A DNA stretch of 51,244 nucleotides from an uncultured Oscillospiraceae bacterium (GCA_944387845.1 CALXGH010000035.1:1-51244); one strand, 5' to 3'. Shown: positions 34,606 through 44,578, counted from the stretch's first letter. Made by a program: numbers and translations. The notes: a model not told the origin generated them from the letters alone.

Positions 34606-36420
34606 TTGATTGAGGAGCTGAGACAAAAGGCGAATAAACTGCCGGAAAAGCCGGGAGTATATATAATGCTGGACAGTGCCGGTGATGTCATATATGTTGG
34701 CAAGGCCAAGATACTGAAAAACAGAGTCAGCAGTTATTTCCACGGTAAGCACAACGCAAAAACAGAGGCTCTTGTCTCCAAAATCGCTGACTTCAATGTA
34801 ATAATCGCCGCAAGCGAGCTTGAGGCTTTAGTACTTGAAAACTCCCTTATAAAGCACCACATGCCGAAATACAATATCCTTTTGAAGGATGATAAAGGGT
34901 ACCCATTTATAAGACTAGATATTAAAAGCCCGTATCCACGTTTTACGGTGGAGTCAAAAATGGAGGATGACGGCGCTCTCTATTTTGGACCTTACGGTGG
35001 TAGAAGCACATCCTTTGCTGCAATAGACACTGTCAGCAAGGCTTTAAAACTGCCAACATGTTCGAAGCAGTTTCCTAGAGATATAGGCAAAGAGAGACCC
35101 TGCCTTAATTATCACATGGGCCTGTGCAGGGCGTATTGTTTGAAGGATACGCCAAAGTCAGAGTATGATGAAGCTATAAAAAAGGCTGTGATGGTTTTCG
35201 AAGGAAAGACGGACAAGCTTATATCAGAGCTGACAAAAGAGATGGAGCTTGCAGCTGAGGAGCTTAAGTTCGAGCTTGCTGCTGAAAAAAGAGACAGTAT
35301 AAAGGCCCTTACTACACTTAAAAGGAAACAGAATGTTCTGTCTCTGTCCAAAGCTGATACTGACGCGGTGGGCTTTTACCGAGGTACAACTAAGAGTTGT
35401 TTCACTGTTCTGCACTATATAAAAGGTCAGCTTCTTGACAAAGACTTTGAGATTTTCCCGGACCCAATGGAAACAGACGACGAAGTTGTGAGCGGGATAC
35501 TCAGGCAGTATTATATAAGGCGCGGTATTGTGCCCGAAAATGTTTGCCTGCCATTTGAGATACCAGACACCGAGGCGGTAGAGAAGTTTTTGGCAGATGT
35601 TGCTGGCAGAAAGGTAAATATAACGGTACCCCAGAGAGGGGACAAGAAGCGCCTTACAGAGGCAGCGTCTGAAAATGCTAAGGAAGAAGTCCTTAGGATA
35701 ACCACAAAAGAGGAGCGGGTAACGAAAACTGCTCTGTGGCTCAAGGATGCCCTTGGGCTGGAGGCACCGCCTGAGAGGATAGAGGCATTTGATATATCAA
35801 ACTCCGGCTCGGAAAACATTGTGGCGTCCATGACCACATTTTACAAAGGGAAACCACTTAAGAAAGCGTATAAAAGATTTAAGATTAAGACCCTTGAAAG
35901 TCAGGATGACTACCACAGTATGCAGGAAGTCATCGGCAGAAGACTTCAGAGATTTCTGGACGGAGATGAGAGTTTCAAGCCGCTGCCGGATGTATTTCTC
36001 ATTGATGGCGGCGCCACCCACGCAAGTGGTGCAGTGGAAGTAATGAGAAAAATGAAATTTGATATTCCCACCTTTGGCATGGTCAAAGACGATAGGCACA
36101 GGACAAGAGCACTTGTAACGCCGACGGGGAAGGAAATAGGCATATCCGCTGTGCCTTCGGTTTTTGCCTTTATCGGCAGTATACAGGAGGAAACTCACAG
36201 GTTCGCTATAGAGTTCAACAGATCACTTAACGCGAAAAAGATGAAGAAATCCATCCTGGATGATATAAAAGGTGTTGGCGAGAGTAGAAAAAATGCGCTT
36301 TTGAAGCGGTTTAAAAGCATTAAAGCTATTAAAGAGGCCAGCGTGGAGACGCTGTGCCAGGTTGTACCTCAGAACACAGCGAGAGCTGTTTACGACTATT
36401 TTCACAGTGAGGAGAAATAA
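34606..36420 (+). CDS. uvrC: Excinuclease ABC subunit C
   Basis: A 604-residue nuclease making both incisions in UvrABC nucleotide excision repair. The N-terminal GIY-YIG domain has KPGVYIMLDSAGDVIYVGKA; the UvrB-binding UVR motif is near residue 205-240; the RNase H-like nuclease includes ERIEAFDISNSGSENIVASM and FLIDGGATH; a helix-hairpin-helix pair ends the protein (DDIKGVGESRKNALLKRFKS). I chose TTG 34606 because AGGGAGG at 34591-34597 is properly spaced for it; the GTG at 34597 overlaps that site. The stop is immediately followed by the rsmD ATG. Confidence 0.95.
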   Translation: MIEELRQKANKLPEKPGVYIMLDSAGDVIYVGKAKILKNRVSSYFHGKHNAKTEALVSKIADFNVIIAASELEALVLENSLIKHHMPKYNILLKDDKGYPFIRLDIKSPYPRFTVESKMEDDGALYFGPYGGRSTSFAAIDTVSKALKLPTCSKQFPRDIGKERPCLNYHMGLCRAYCLKDTPKSEYDEAIKKAVMVFEGKTDKLISELTKEMELAAEELKFELAAEKRDSIKALTTLKRKQNVLSLSKADTDAVGFYRGTTKSCFTVLHYIKGQLLDKDFEIFPDPMETDDEVVSGILRQYYIRRGIVPENVCLPFEIPDTEAVEKFLADVAGRKVNITVPQRGDKKRLTEAASENAKEEVLRITTKEERVTKTALWLKDALGLEAPPERIEAFDISNSGSENIVASMTTFYKGKPLKKAYKRFKIKTLESQDDYHSMQEVIGRRLQRFLDGDESFKPLPDVFLIDGGATHASGAVEVMRKMKFDIPTFGMVKDDRHRTRALVTPTGKEIGISAVPSVFAFIGSIQEETHRFAIEFNRSLNAKKMKKSILDDIKGVGESRKNALLKRFKSIKAIKEASVETLCQVVPQNTARAVYDYFHSEEK

Positions 36421-36963
36421 ATGAGAGTTATTACAGGAAGCGCGAGAGGAAGAAAACTGAAAGAACCTGCCGGAATGGATATAAGACCCACTACGGATAT
36501 GGTAAAAGAGACGGTTTTCAATATAATACAGTTCGACATAGAGGGAAGACGAGTGCTTGATCTTTTCGCGGGCACGGGCCAGATTGGTATTGAGGCACTT
36601 TCCAGAGGAGCGGGCCATGTTACCTTCGTTGACTCTTCAAACGAGGCGCTGAAGATAGTGAGAGAGAATTTGAAGATAACAGGCTTTGCCGACAGGGCCA
36701 CGGTAATTTGTGGTAATGCCCTTGGATTTTTGAAATCATGTGAAAAGTTTGATATAATCTATATTGATCCACCATATCAGGAAAATCTGTATGAACCAGT
36801 GCTTAGCAGTATAAAGTTGTTTGACATATTGAAAGATAATGGTATAATAATTTGCGAAAGCACGTACGGAACGCCGATGCCGGAACTTTTTGAGCCGTAT
36901 AAGAAGGAAAAAGAGAGAAGATACGGAAAGATCGGTATTACGATTTATAGAAAAGAATTATAA
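36421..36963 (+). CDS. rsmD: 16S rRNA (guanine966-N2)-methyltransferase RsmD
   Basis: A 180-residue SAM-dependent methyltransferase acting on G966 of 16S rRNA. It starts MRVITGSARGRKLKEP and contains RPTTDMVKETVFNI, the SAM motif VLDLFAGTGQIGIEALSRGA and the catalytic IYIDPPYQENLY. Length is typical. It is translationally adjacent to uvrC. The usual partner coaD does not follow; a coiled-coil gene does. Confidence 0.94.
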   Translation: MRVITGSARGRKLKEPAGMDIRPTTDMVKETVFNIIQFDIEGRRVLDLFAGTGQIGIEALSRGAGHVTFVDSSNEALKIVRENLKITGFADRATVICGNALGFLKSCEKFDIIYIDPPYQENLYEPVLSSIKLFDILKDNGIIICESTYGTPMPELFEPYKKEKERRYGKIGITIYRKEL

Positions 36964-37038
36964 TTAACATATCAGCATTCAGTTGCGGAACTGTGCGTAG
37001 CATAGGACAAATCGCAGCTGAGGGAAGGGAGAAGAAGT

Positions 37039-37539
37039 ATGGGAAACAGTGTTCAGGAACTTTTGGAAATGTTATATACTATGGTTACCGAGGCTTGGGG
37101 TCTCCCCCTTGGCGCGGAGAAGTGCGTCATTGAGAGGGACAAGGTCCTGGATATCATTGACGAGATAAAAGCCCAGTTCCCCCAGGAGCTTGCTGAGGCC
37201 AAAAGGCTTGTATCAGCCAGAGACGAATTTATATCAAGCGCCAAGCGCGAGGCAGAAGCAATGCGTAAGTCTGCGGAAGAGCGGGCAAGATATATGGTAA
37301 ACGAACAGGAAATCGTTAAAAACGCCAAGATAAAAAGCAATGAGATTATATCCGCTGCGGAGAGAAAATCCGCAGAACTCAAGCGTGTTGCAAATGAATA
37401 TGCTGAGGACACTCTCAAGAGAACTGAGGAGGCAATAACCGAGGCCCTTGAGGAAGTAAAGCAGTCTAGAAGCCGTTTTCGCAGCATAACAGGTGCGGTA
37501 AATCGCCAGAGCCAGATTGTTCCGGATATAGACGAATAA
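37039..37539 (+). CDS. Coiled-coil protein of unknown function (DivIVA/ATP synthase-b-like helix)
   Basis: A 166-residue protein. After an N-terminal stretch MGNSVQELLEMLYTMVTEAWG, residues about 35-150 are highly charged and Ala-rich with heptad character (AKREAEAMRKSAEERARYM), a long coiled coil. Such proteins next to rsmD or coaD in Clostridia are often labelled ATPase or V-type subunit, without functional proof. No membrane segment or enzyme motif is seen. AAGGGAG precedes the ATG. A hairpin at about 36978-37022 lies in the gap after rsmD. Confidence 0.7.
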   Translation: MGNSVQELLEMLYTMVTEAWGLPLGAEKCVIERDKVLDIIDEIKAQFPQELAEAKRLVSARDEFISSAKREAEAMRKSAEERARYMVNEQEIVKNAKIKSNEIISAAERKSAELKRVANEYAEDTLKRTEEAITEALEEVKQSRSRFRSITGAVNRQSQIVPDIDE

Positions 37540-37555
37540 AACATATAAAAAAACT

Positions 37556-37595
37556 AGCGGCCCCTGCCATATTGTGTGGCAGGGGCCGCTTTTTT
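37556..37595 (+). terminator. Strong terminator before the dcw cluster
   Basis: A perfect 14-bp G+C-rich stem (37556-37569 with 37577-37590), a seven-base loop and a T run. It separates the rsmD region from the division cluster. Confidence 0.95.
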
Positions 37596-37710
37596 GTACA
37601 AATATTGTGCCAATATGGATCATAATCGAACATACGTTCTAAAGTTTCCAAAATGGTAAAAAATGCTAAAAAACGAGTGCAAATATTTTGAAAAAATTAA
37701 GAAAAGTATC

Positions 37711-37739
37711 TTGCAATTTACAAATATATGTCTTATAAT
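37711..37739 (+). promoter_or_regulatory. SigA-type promoter of the dcw cluster (Pmra)
   Basis: TTGCAA, a 17-base spacer and a perfect TATAAT, immediately upstream of the MraZ boxes. Confidence 0.88.
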
Positions 37740-37746
37740 AACAATC

Positions 37747-37772
37747 AAGTGGTGGGAAGTGGTTTAAAGTGT
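37747..37772 (+). promoter_or_regulatory. MraZ operator: three direct repeats with 10-base period
   Basis: AAGTGG at 37747-37752, AAGTGG at 37757-37762 and AAGTGT at 37767-37772, separated by four bases each. GTGG-type repeats with this spacing just downstream of the promoter are the known binding pattern of MraZ, so the cluster is probably autoregulated. Confidence 0.85.
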
Positions 37773-37824
37773 TTTAATTTCCCATGGTTTCTGAAGATAG
37801 AATTTTCGGAAGGAGATGAAGAGA

Positions 37825-38241
37825 ATGACGGGTGTATATAACCACAATATAGACGCTAAAGGCAGACTCTTCATACCTGCCAGACTGAGAGAAGAGCTTG
37901 GAGACGTATTTTACGTTACTCTCTCTATGGAACCATGCCTCTCTGCGTATTCCGCCGAGAGTTGGGAGGTTTTGATGAACAAAATCAAGGCCATGCCGAA
38001 AGTAAAACAGATAAAAATGAGACCTCTTTTCGCTCATGCGGCAAAATGCGAGCTTGACAGCCAGGGAAGAATATTGCTTCCTCAGGCTTTGAGAGATTTT
38101 GCCGGACTCACAAAGAATGTAGCGGTTGTCGGCGCTGGTGAGACAGCAGAGTTCTGGGATCTTGATACTTGGAACAGCATTGATTCTGCTGAGACAACTC
38201 CAGAAAATATCGCTGACGTATTCATGGAGCTTGATTTTTAA
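37825..38241 (+). CDS. mraZ: Transcriptional regulator MraZ
   Basis: A 138-residue DNA-binding protein with two SpoVT/AbrB-like halves: [20 protein letters not shown] and [19 protein letters not shown]. It represses the dcw promoter through the repeats at 37747-37772. ATG 37825 is chosen; AAGGAG ends at 37815, leaving nine bases, while the in-frame ATG at 37816 touches that site. Its stop overlaps the rsmH start by one base. Confidence 0.95.
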   Translation: MTGVYNHNIDAKGRLFIPARLREELGDVFYVTLSMEPCLSAYSAESWEVLMNKIKAMPKVKQIKMRPLFAHAAKCELDSQGRILLPQALRDFAGLTKNVAVVGAGETAEFWDLDTWNSIDSAETTPENIADVFMELDF

Positions 38242-39167
38242 TGGAACACATACCGGTTTTGCTTAAAGAGTGTATTGACGGTCTGAATATCAAGCCAGAG
38301 GGGACATATGTGGACGGCACTTTGGGCAGAGCCGGCCATTCAAAAGAGATCGTAAAACGGCTGACTACCGGAAAGCTTATCGCTATAGATAGGGATATGA
38401 AAGCGATAGAAGAAGCTGGAGAGAATTTAAAGGAATATAAAGACAAGATAATTTATGTTCATTCTAATTTCAGCCGGATTGGAGAAATACTGGATGACCT
38501 CTCGATAGACAAAGTTGACGGTATGTTGTTTGACCTTGGAGTCTCATCGCCGCAGCTTGATGACGCAAGCCGCGGCTTTTCTTATATGAGCGACGGCCCG
38601 CTGGATATGAGAATGGACGAGTCATCACCCCTTACAGCATGCGATATAGTGAACGGCTGGAGCGAAGGGGAGCTGAAGCGGATACTGTTCGACTACGGAG
38701 AAGAGAGATATGCCCCGCGTATTGCGAGAGCTATTGTAAAAAAGAGAGAAGAAAAGAAAATAGAGTCCACGTTGGAGCTCGTGGAAATAATAAAATCGGC
38801 CCTCCCAGCCCAGGCGCTTAGAGAAAAACAGCACCCGGCGAAAAGGACCTTCCAGGCTATAAGAATAGCGGTAAATGAGGAATTGACGAGCATTTCAAAA
38901 CTTCTTGATACGGCCATGGACCGGCTCAATGAAGGCGGAAGGATAGCTGTGATAAGCTTCCACTCGCTTGAGGACAGAATAGTAAAGAGCGCCATAGCCT
39001 CAAAGGAAAAGGGATGCACATGCCCTCCTGAATTTCCCGTTTGCACTTGTGGATTCGTACAGACCATGAGATCCGTAAACAGAAAGCCTATATTGCCTAC
39101 CAAAGAAGAACTTGAGAGAAATCCCAGGTCAAGAAGCGCAAAACTGAGAATAGCAGAGAGAATCTGA
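38241..39167 (+). CDS. rsmH: 16S rRNA (cytosine1402-N4)-methyltransferase RsmH
   Basis: A 308-residue SAM-dependent methyltransferase acting on C1402 of 16S rRNA. Family motifs are [56 protein letters not shown] and [14 protein letters not shown]. Length is normal. TAATG overlap with mraZ implies coupled translation, as in most bacteria. Confidence 0.96.
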   Translation: MEHIPVLLKECIDGLNIKPEGTYVDGTLGRAGHSKEIVKRLTTGKLIAIDRDMKAIEEAGENLKEYKDKIIYVHSNFSRIGEILDDLSIDKVDGMLFDLGVSSPQLDDASRGFSYMSDGPLDMRMDESSPLTACDIVNGWSEGELKRILFDYGEERYAPRIARAIVKKREEKKIESTLELVEIIKSALPAQALREKQHPAKRTFQAIRIAVNEELTSISKLLDTAMDRLNEGGRIAVISFHSLEDRIVKSAIASKEKGCTCPPEFPVCTCGFVQTMRSVNRKPILPTKEELERNPRSRSAKLRIAERI

Positions 39168-39189
39168 TAATAATATAAGAGGTATAGAC

Positions 39190-39717
39190 ATGACCGTAAG
39201 ATACGTTACATATGGCAGCGAAGCATATGATTATAATAGAAGCAGAGAAATATACGCCAATGTTCCCGCAAGGGAAACAGGAGTCAGAGAACAGCGTAGA
39301 ACGAGAGAGAGAACAAGGACAAGAAGAGCCGCAAAGACTAAATCTTCCTTTAAGCTGATGCCTGCTGTCGTTGTAGCTCTGGCGCTGGGGATGATTGTTT
39401 TGAACATTCTCTCTTACGCACTGCTTGCTGAGATATCTAAAACAACTACCGCTGCTGAAGATGAGTATATTCAGCTTCAGGAAGAGCGAGCAAGACTTCT
39501 TGTAAAATATGAGCAGACTTTCAACATGAGCGAGCTTGAGGACTATGCCATTAACACCATGGGTATGATAAGAGCGTCATCCGGTCAGACTGTTGAACTC
39601 GGCTCTCTGAAAAGCGATAAATCTGTCGTATATACATACGAAGAGGAAGATAATGGCAATATAATTACGGATATGGTGAATCTTGTCTCATCTCTTTTGG
39701 CATATTTCGGGCAATAG
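39190..39717 (+). CDS. ftsL: FtsL/DivIC-like cell division protein
   Basis: A 175-residue bitopic protein with a basic cytosolic tail (RRTRERTRTRRAAK), one membrane helix at about residues 57-79 and an outer coiled coil rich in Glu and Gln (AEDEYIQLQEERARLL). FtsL sequences diverge strongly, so the call rests on this architecture and on its place between rsmH and the division PBP. It would bridge FtsQ and the FtsW-PBP synthase pair at the septum. A hairpin lies at 39721-39766 after its stop. Confidence 0.82.
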   Translation: MTVRYVTYGSEAYDYNRSREIYANVPARETGVREQRRTRERTRTRRAAKTKSSFKLMPAVVVALALGMIVLNILSYALLAEISKTTTAAEDEYIQLQEERARLLVKYEQTFNMSELEDYAINTMGMIRASSGQTVELGSLKSDKSVVYTYEEEDNGNIITDMVNLVSSLLAYFGQ

Positions 39718-39720
39718 AAT

Positions 39721-39766
39721 AAATATTATTCTGTATAGCCTGCATAAAACAGGCGGATGAATATTT
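39721..39766 (+). other. Hairpin between ftsL and the PBP gene
   Basis: AAATATT (39721-39727) pairs with AATATTT (39760-39766), enclosing GCCTG/CAGGC (39738-39742/39750-39754). It has no T tract and may be an mRNA processing or attenuation element. Confidence 0.45.
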
Positions 39767-39785
39767 GCTTTCAAGGAGACTTTGA

Positions 39786-42062
39786 ATGAAGAGAAATAGC
39801 AAAAATTCAGGGGAAAGACCAAATAAAGTGTTAGTCAGCCGCACATTGTTTGTTGCATCAATGTGCGGCATAGTTGCTTTTGTGATACTTGGTCTCCAGC
39901 TCTTCAAAGTAATGATAATACAACACAGTTATTATGAGGAGATGGCTGTTGATAACCAGACCAAGGAGACAACGGTAAGCGCTACAAGAGGCGCTATATA
40001 TGACAGAAACGGAAATGTGCTGGCACTTAGCGCCAGTGCGGAAAATGTGTTTATAAGCCCCTATGAGATTGATAAGTACGATGAGGATATAGACCTTATA
40101 GCTGATTTCCTTTCTGAACTGCTTGATGTTGACAGGCAGAGCATAATAGATAAGGCAAAGGATACTGAGTACTGGTATAAGACTATCGCCACGGCACAGC
40201 CTAGCGAGATAACGGATCAGATAAGAGAGTTCAAAGAGGAATATGATATAGTCGGTGTTCATCTTGAGGACACAAGTAAGCGTTATTATCCAAACGAAAA
40301 TTTGGCCTGCCATGTTATTGGTTTTACTGGATCTGATGGAAATGGTCTGGACGGTATTGAATACCTCTACGATGATTATCTTGAAGGTACAGACGGCAGC
40401 ATAGTAAGACTCAAGACCAGCGATGGTAGCGACATGCTCTTTACGAATTACGAGTACTATTTCGATGCACAGAATGGCGCCGATGTTACGCTGACTCTTG
40501 ACTCGACAATACAGTACATAGTTGAAAAATATCTTGATCAGGCAATCGAGGATTACCAAATCCAGAATGGTGGTTGCTGCATAGTAATGAACGCCAAAAC
40601 AGGCGAGATATATGCTCTTGCAAGCCGTGGCGACTATGATTTGAATAATTATCTCGGACTTTCCGACGAGGTACAGGCGGAGATTGATAAGATAACCGAC
40701 CCGGATGAAAAGGCGGAGGCCACCAAGGAAGCCCAGGCAGAGCAGTGGAGAAATATGGCAATCAGCGATACATATGAGCCAGGTTCAGTATTCAAAATCA
40801 TGACCCTTGCTATGGCTCTTGAAGAGGGCGTTGTATCTGAAAGCGACTCGTTCTACTGTGGCGGTTCTGTGGATGTTTTGGGCCGAACTTCTCCTGTAAA
40901 ATGCTGGAGAACTACAGGCCACGGCTCGCAGACTTTGGCTGAGGCCGCATCCAATTCCTGTAACGTAGCTTTTGTAAATATTGGCCTTAGAGTAGGCGCG
41001 GAGACGTTTTATAAATACTGCGAGGCTTTTGGACTCTTTGATGAGACTGGTATCGATCTCACCGGCGAGGGTAGCAGTATATGGTGGAGCGAGGATGTGT
41101 TCTGTGATGAGAACAATTTGTCTCAGCTGGCGGCTGCGTCTTTCGGCCAGACCTTTAACGTAACGCCGATACAGATGATTACCGCAGTTGCGGCGGCCTG
41201 CAACGGTGGATATCTCCTTGAGCCCTATGTTGTAAAAGAAATAACAGATGAGGACGGAAATGTCGTATATGAAAAAGACAGAACCGTTGTTAGAAATGTA
41301 ATAAGTGAGGAGACGTCTGAGGCAGTCTGCGATATCCTTGAACAGGTCGTAAACGGCGGTACTGGTAGCAATGCCTATGTTGCCGGATACAGAGTAGGCG
41401 GTAAAACGGGTACTACAACAAAGACAACTGTGGAAGCCGAGACAGGCACAAGAGAATACATGGTTTCTTTCTGTGCTGTAGCTCCAACAGATGACCCTGA
41501 AGTTGTGTGCCTCTTAGTACTTGATAACCCGAGCAAAAACTCAGGCATATACATAAGCGGTGGTCAGATGGCTGCACCAGTAGTTGGTCAGATACTGTCA
41601 GAGGTTCTTCCTTATCTGGGCGTTGAGCCAATATACACAGAAGAAGAGATGCAGTATATTAACGTATCAATGCCATATGTTAAGAATATGAGCGTTGAAG
41701 AGGCTACAGCGGCTATTGAAGATGCCGGCTTGAAGGTAAAAGTTGTCGGCGACGGCAACGTGGTTACTGAACAGCTTCCGGCGGCAAACGCTGAAGTGGC
41801 TACAGGTACGGAAGTTGTTATCTATGCTGACAGCGAAAAACCAACTAAGACAGTTACTGTTCCGAACCTCTATGGAATGACACTATCTGAGGCCAAAGCG
41901 GCGCTTGATAATCAGGGACTTTACATTGGAATAAGCGGAACACTTCCAACAAATTCCTCTGTTGTGGTACAATCCCAGTCAGTGGCAAAAGGAACGGAAG
42001 TAAGTTACGGCTCTGTAATTTCAGTAACATTTGTTGACCAGAGTAAGGTAGGTATGTACTAA
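39786..42062 (+). CDS. Class B penicillin-binding protein with two PASTA domains (FtsI/SpoVD type)
   Basis: A 758-residue peptidoglycan transpeptidase. One membrane anchor lies at about residues 19-41; the dimerisation domain has ATRGAIYDRNGNVLA. The catalytic motifs are SVFK with Ser334, SCN at 391-393 and KTG at 540-542. Two PASTA domains occupy about 624-690 and 693-755 (YVKNMSVEEATAAIEDAG, VTVPNLYGMTLSEAKAAL). Its position before murE fits either the division PBP or the sporulation cortex PBP SpoVD; with only one such gene here, a vegetative division role is the more likely. AAGGAGA precedes the ATG. Confidence 0.93.
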   Translation: MKRNSKNSGERPNKVLVSRTLFVASMCGIVAFVILGLQLFKVMIIQHSYYEEMAVDNQTKETTVSATRGAIYDRNGNVLALSASAENVFISPYEIDKYDEDIDLIADFLSELLDVDRQSIIDKAKDTEYWYKTIATAQPSEITDQIREFKEEYDIVGVHLEDTSKRYYPNENLACHVIGFTGSDGNGLDGIEYLYDDYLEGTDGSIVRLKTSDGSDMLFTNYEYYFDAQNGADVTLTLDSTIQYIVEKYLDQAIEDYQIQNGGCCIVMNAKTGEIYALASRGDYDLNNYLGLSDEVQAEIDKITDPDEKAEATKEAQAEQWRNMAISDTYEPGSVFKIMTLAMALEEGVVSESDSFYCGGSVDVLGRTSPVKCWRTTGHGSQTLAEAASNSCNVAFVNIGLRVGAETFYKYCEAFGLFDETGIDLTGEGSSIWWSEDVFCDENNLSQLAAASFGQTFNVTPIQMITAVAAACNGGYLLEPYVVKEITDEDGNVVYEKDRTVVRNVISEETSEAVCDILEQVVNGGTGSNAYVAGYRVGGKTGTTTKTTVEAETGTREYMVSFCAVAPTDDPEVVCLLVLDNPSKNSGIYISGGQMAAPVVGQILSEVLPYLGVEPIYTEEEMQYINVSMPYVKNMSVEEATAAIEDAGLKVKVVGDGNVVTEQLPAANAEVATGTEVVIYADSEKPTKTVTVPNLYGMTLSEAKAALDNQGLYIGISGTLPTNSSVVVQSQSVAKGTEVSYGSVISVTFVDQSKVGMY

Positions 42063-42084
42063 AAGAAAGGAAAGGCGTAGGTAT

Positions 42085-43530
42085 ATGAAGCTTAGAGATG
42101 TTTTGAGAGATATTGATATAACATCTATGTCGGCAGATCCTGAGGTGGAGATAACTGGCGTCAGCTGCGACTCAAGAAAAATTGAGCCTGGGAATCTCTT
42201 CGTTGCAATAAAGGGATACGAGAGTGATGGCAATAAATATATACCTGCGGCTGTAGAAAAAGGCGCGGTATGCGTTTTAAGTGAAACTCTGCCAGAAGGA
42301 GTGTCTGGCGCGGCAGTTTCTAATGCCCGTAAGGCACTGTCCATGGCCACAGTGAACTTTTTCGGAAATCCTGCCTCGAAAATGAAGATTATCGGCGTTA
42401 CCGGTACAAATGGCAAAACCTCAACAACGAATATTATCAAGCAGATAATTGAAAAGACCACTGGAGATAAAGTGGGACTTATCGGTACAAACTGCAATAT
42501 GGTAGGCGATAAAGAGTTTCCGGCCTCAAGAACAACACCGGGAGCCGATGAACTTCAACAAATACTTTCAGATATGGCTGATGCTGGCTGCAAATATGTT
42601 GTTATGGAAGTTTCATCTCATGCTTTGTATTTAGACAGAGTTTATGGTATAACCTTTGAGGTGGGTGCGTTCTTAAACCTCACACAGGATCATTTGGATT
42701 TCCACAAGACCATGGATGCCTATGCGGAGGCAAAATCAAAAATTTTCTCATGCAGTAAAAAAGGTGTTGTAAATCTCGACGATAATTACGGGGAATTTAT
42801 GATAAAATCAGCTCGTTGCCCCGTATACACCTTCTCTGTTAATAAGAACGAAGCAGATCTTGTAGGGAAAAATGTTATCTTGAAGGCAGAAGGGGTTAGC
42901 TTTTGTGCTCTTACAATCGGGGAACTGAGAAAAGCTAGTTTTTCTGTACCAGGCATGTTTTCTGTCTACAACGGCCTTGCGGCGCTGGCGGTCTGTGTAA
43001 ACCTCGGCATACCTCTTGAGGAAGCTGCTGCGGTTTTGAAAGATTGCAAAGGCATAAAAGGCAGAGCAGAAGTTGTGCCCACAGGCAGAGACTTCACTGT
43101 TCTTATAGATTATGCGCATACTCCTGATGCTCTTGAAAATATAATTAATACGGTAAGGGATTACTGCCAGGGAAGATTGGTACTCCTGTTTGGCTGCGGT
43201 GGAGACAGAGATAAGACAAAAAGACCAATTATGGGCAAAATTGCTACCGAGCTAGCCGATTTTACTGTTATAACCTCAGATAACCCGAGAACAGAAGCGC
43301 CAGAGGATATAATCAGTGATATAATGGCAGGCGTGAATTGCAAAAAGGACCGCTATAAAGTGATCACTGACAGAAAAGAAGCTATCGGATGGGCGCTTAA
43401 AAATGCCCGTAAAGATGATGTGATAGTTCTGGCGGGTAAGGGACACGAAACTTATCAGGTTGTAGGCAAAGAAAACAACCATTTTGATGAGCGAGAAATC
43501 GTGGCGGAATTTTTATGCGAAATGAAATAA
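42085..43530 (+). CDS. murE: UDP-MurNAc-tripeptide synthetase MurE
   Basis: A 481-residue ATP-dependent ligase adding the third amino acid to UDP-MurNAc-dipeptide. The ATP loop is GVTGTNGKTSTTN (near residue 110); ASRTTPGADELQ and EVSSHALYLDR follow. The specificity motif DNPR at residues 399-402 is the one found in meso-diaminopimelate-adding enzymes, so the wall is probably mDAP type. murF, normally next, is absent; mraY begins 28 bases later. Confidence 0.95.
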   Translation: MKLRDVLRDIDITSMSADPEVEITGVSCDSRKIEPGNLFVAIKGYESDGNKYIPAAVEKGAVCVLSETLPEGVSGAAVSNARKALSMATVNFFGNPASKMKIIGVTGTNGKTSTTNIIKQIIEKTTGDKVGLIGTNCNMVGDKEFPASRTTPGADELQQILSDMADAGCKYVVMEVSSHALYLDRVYGITFEVGAFLNLTQDHLDFHKTMDAYAEAKSKIFSCSKKGVVNLDDNYGEFMIKSARCPVYTFSVNKNEADLVGKNVILKAEGVSFCALTIGELRKASFSVPGMFSVYNGLAALAVCVNLGIPLEEAAAVLKDCKGIKGRAEVVPTGRDFTVLIDYAHTPDALENIINTVRDYCQGRLVLLFGCGGDRDKTKRPIMGKIATELADFTVITSDNPRTEAPEDIISDIMAGVNCKKDRYKVITDRKEAIGWALKNARKDDVIVLAGKGHETYQVVGKENNHFDEREIVAEFLCEMK

Positions 43531-43558
43531 AAATAATTAGACTGCAGGGTGGATACAA

Positions 43559-44551
43559 ATGATAATGAAACTTGCTATGGCATTTATAATGTCGCTCATT
43601 CTCACAGCGCTTATAGGAACGGTTCTGGTTCCCATTTTGCGAAGAATAAAGGCAGGCCAGTCAATTAAAAAGGATGGACCCTCATGGCATATGTCAAAGC
43701 AGGGTACACCTACAATGGGCGGGCTTATGTTCATTATTGCTATAGGCGTAGTGACATTCGTAATGGGGATACCTTCCATAAAGGAAGGAGATTTCAGACA
43801 CATTTTCGTGTTTGTGTTCGCTCTTGTTTATGCGGCCATCGGATTTTTGGATGATTTTGAGAAGATAATGAAGAAGCAGAACACGGGTCTGACTGCAAAA
43901 CAGAAGTTTTTACTTCAGCTTGTTGTGGCAATCGCGTTTATATTCCTTCTGAGACGATACGGATATTTAAGCCCAAATCTCTATGTTCCGTTTTTTGAGA
44001 TAACAATACCTATTGCAGAACCACTTTATTTTATATTTGCGGCCTTTGTAATGGTAGGATGTGTAAACGCTGTAAACATTACAGACGGTATAGATGGTCT
44101 TGCGACCGGCGTATCCATTCCGGTGGCGGTATTCTTTATGGCGATATCCACAACTTGGGGATACGAATCTCTGGGTATAAGTGGCGCCGCTACGGCTGGA
44201 GCCCTTGTGGGATTTCTTTTCTTTAATTTCCACCCGGCTAAAGTTTTCATGGGAGATACAGGCTCACTGTTTTTAGGTGGCCTTGTGTGCGCTATGGCTT
44301 TTGCCCTGGATATGCCTTTGATACTTGTAACACTTGGAATTGTTTATATTGTTGAGACTCTCTCCGATATAATCCAGGTGGCCTATTTCAAAGCCACACA
44401 TGGTAAGAGAATATTTAAAATGGCTCCAATACACCACCATTTTGAAATGTGCGGGTGGAATGAAGAAAAAATATTCACTGTGTTTACAACAGTGTCGGCG
44501 ATATTCGCCATTATTTCCTATCTTGCTGTTTATGGAAGGTACGGAATCTAA
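43559..44551 (+). CDS. mraY: Phospho-N-acetylmuramoyl-pentapeptide-transferase
   Basis: A 330-residue polytopic membrane enzyme that transfers phospho-MurNAc-pentapeptide to undecaprenyl phosphate, forming lipid I. Motifs are KKDGPSWHMSKQGTPTMGG, FLDDFEK, NAVNITDGIDGLATG, FMGDTGSLFLGG and MAPIHHHFEMCGWNE. About ten membrane helices can be counted. murD, the usual next gene, is missing; ftsW follows after 27 bases. Confidence 0.96.
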   Translation: MIMKLAMAFIMSLILTALIGTVLVPILRRIKAGQSIKKDGPSWHMSKQGTPTMGGLMFIIAIGVVTFVMGIPSIKEGDFRHIFVFVFALVYAAIGFLDDFEKIMKKQNTGLTAKQKFLLQLVVAIAFIFLLRRYGYLSPNLYVPFFEITIPIAEPLYFIFAAFVMVGCVNAVNITDGIDGLATGVSIPVAVFFMAISTTWGYESLGISGAATAGALVGFLFFNFHPAKVFMGDTGSLFLGGLVCAMAFALDMPLILVTLGIVYIVETLSDIIQVAYFKATHGKRIFKMAPIHHHFEMCGWNEEKIFTVFTTVSAIFAIISYLAVYGRYGI

Positions 44552-44578
44552 TTAAGATCAGCGAAAGCAGGTGAAATT

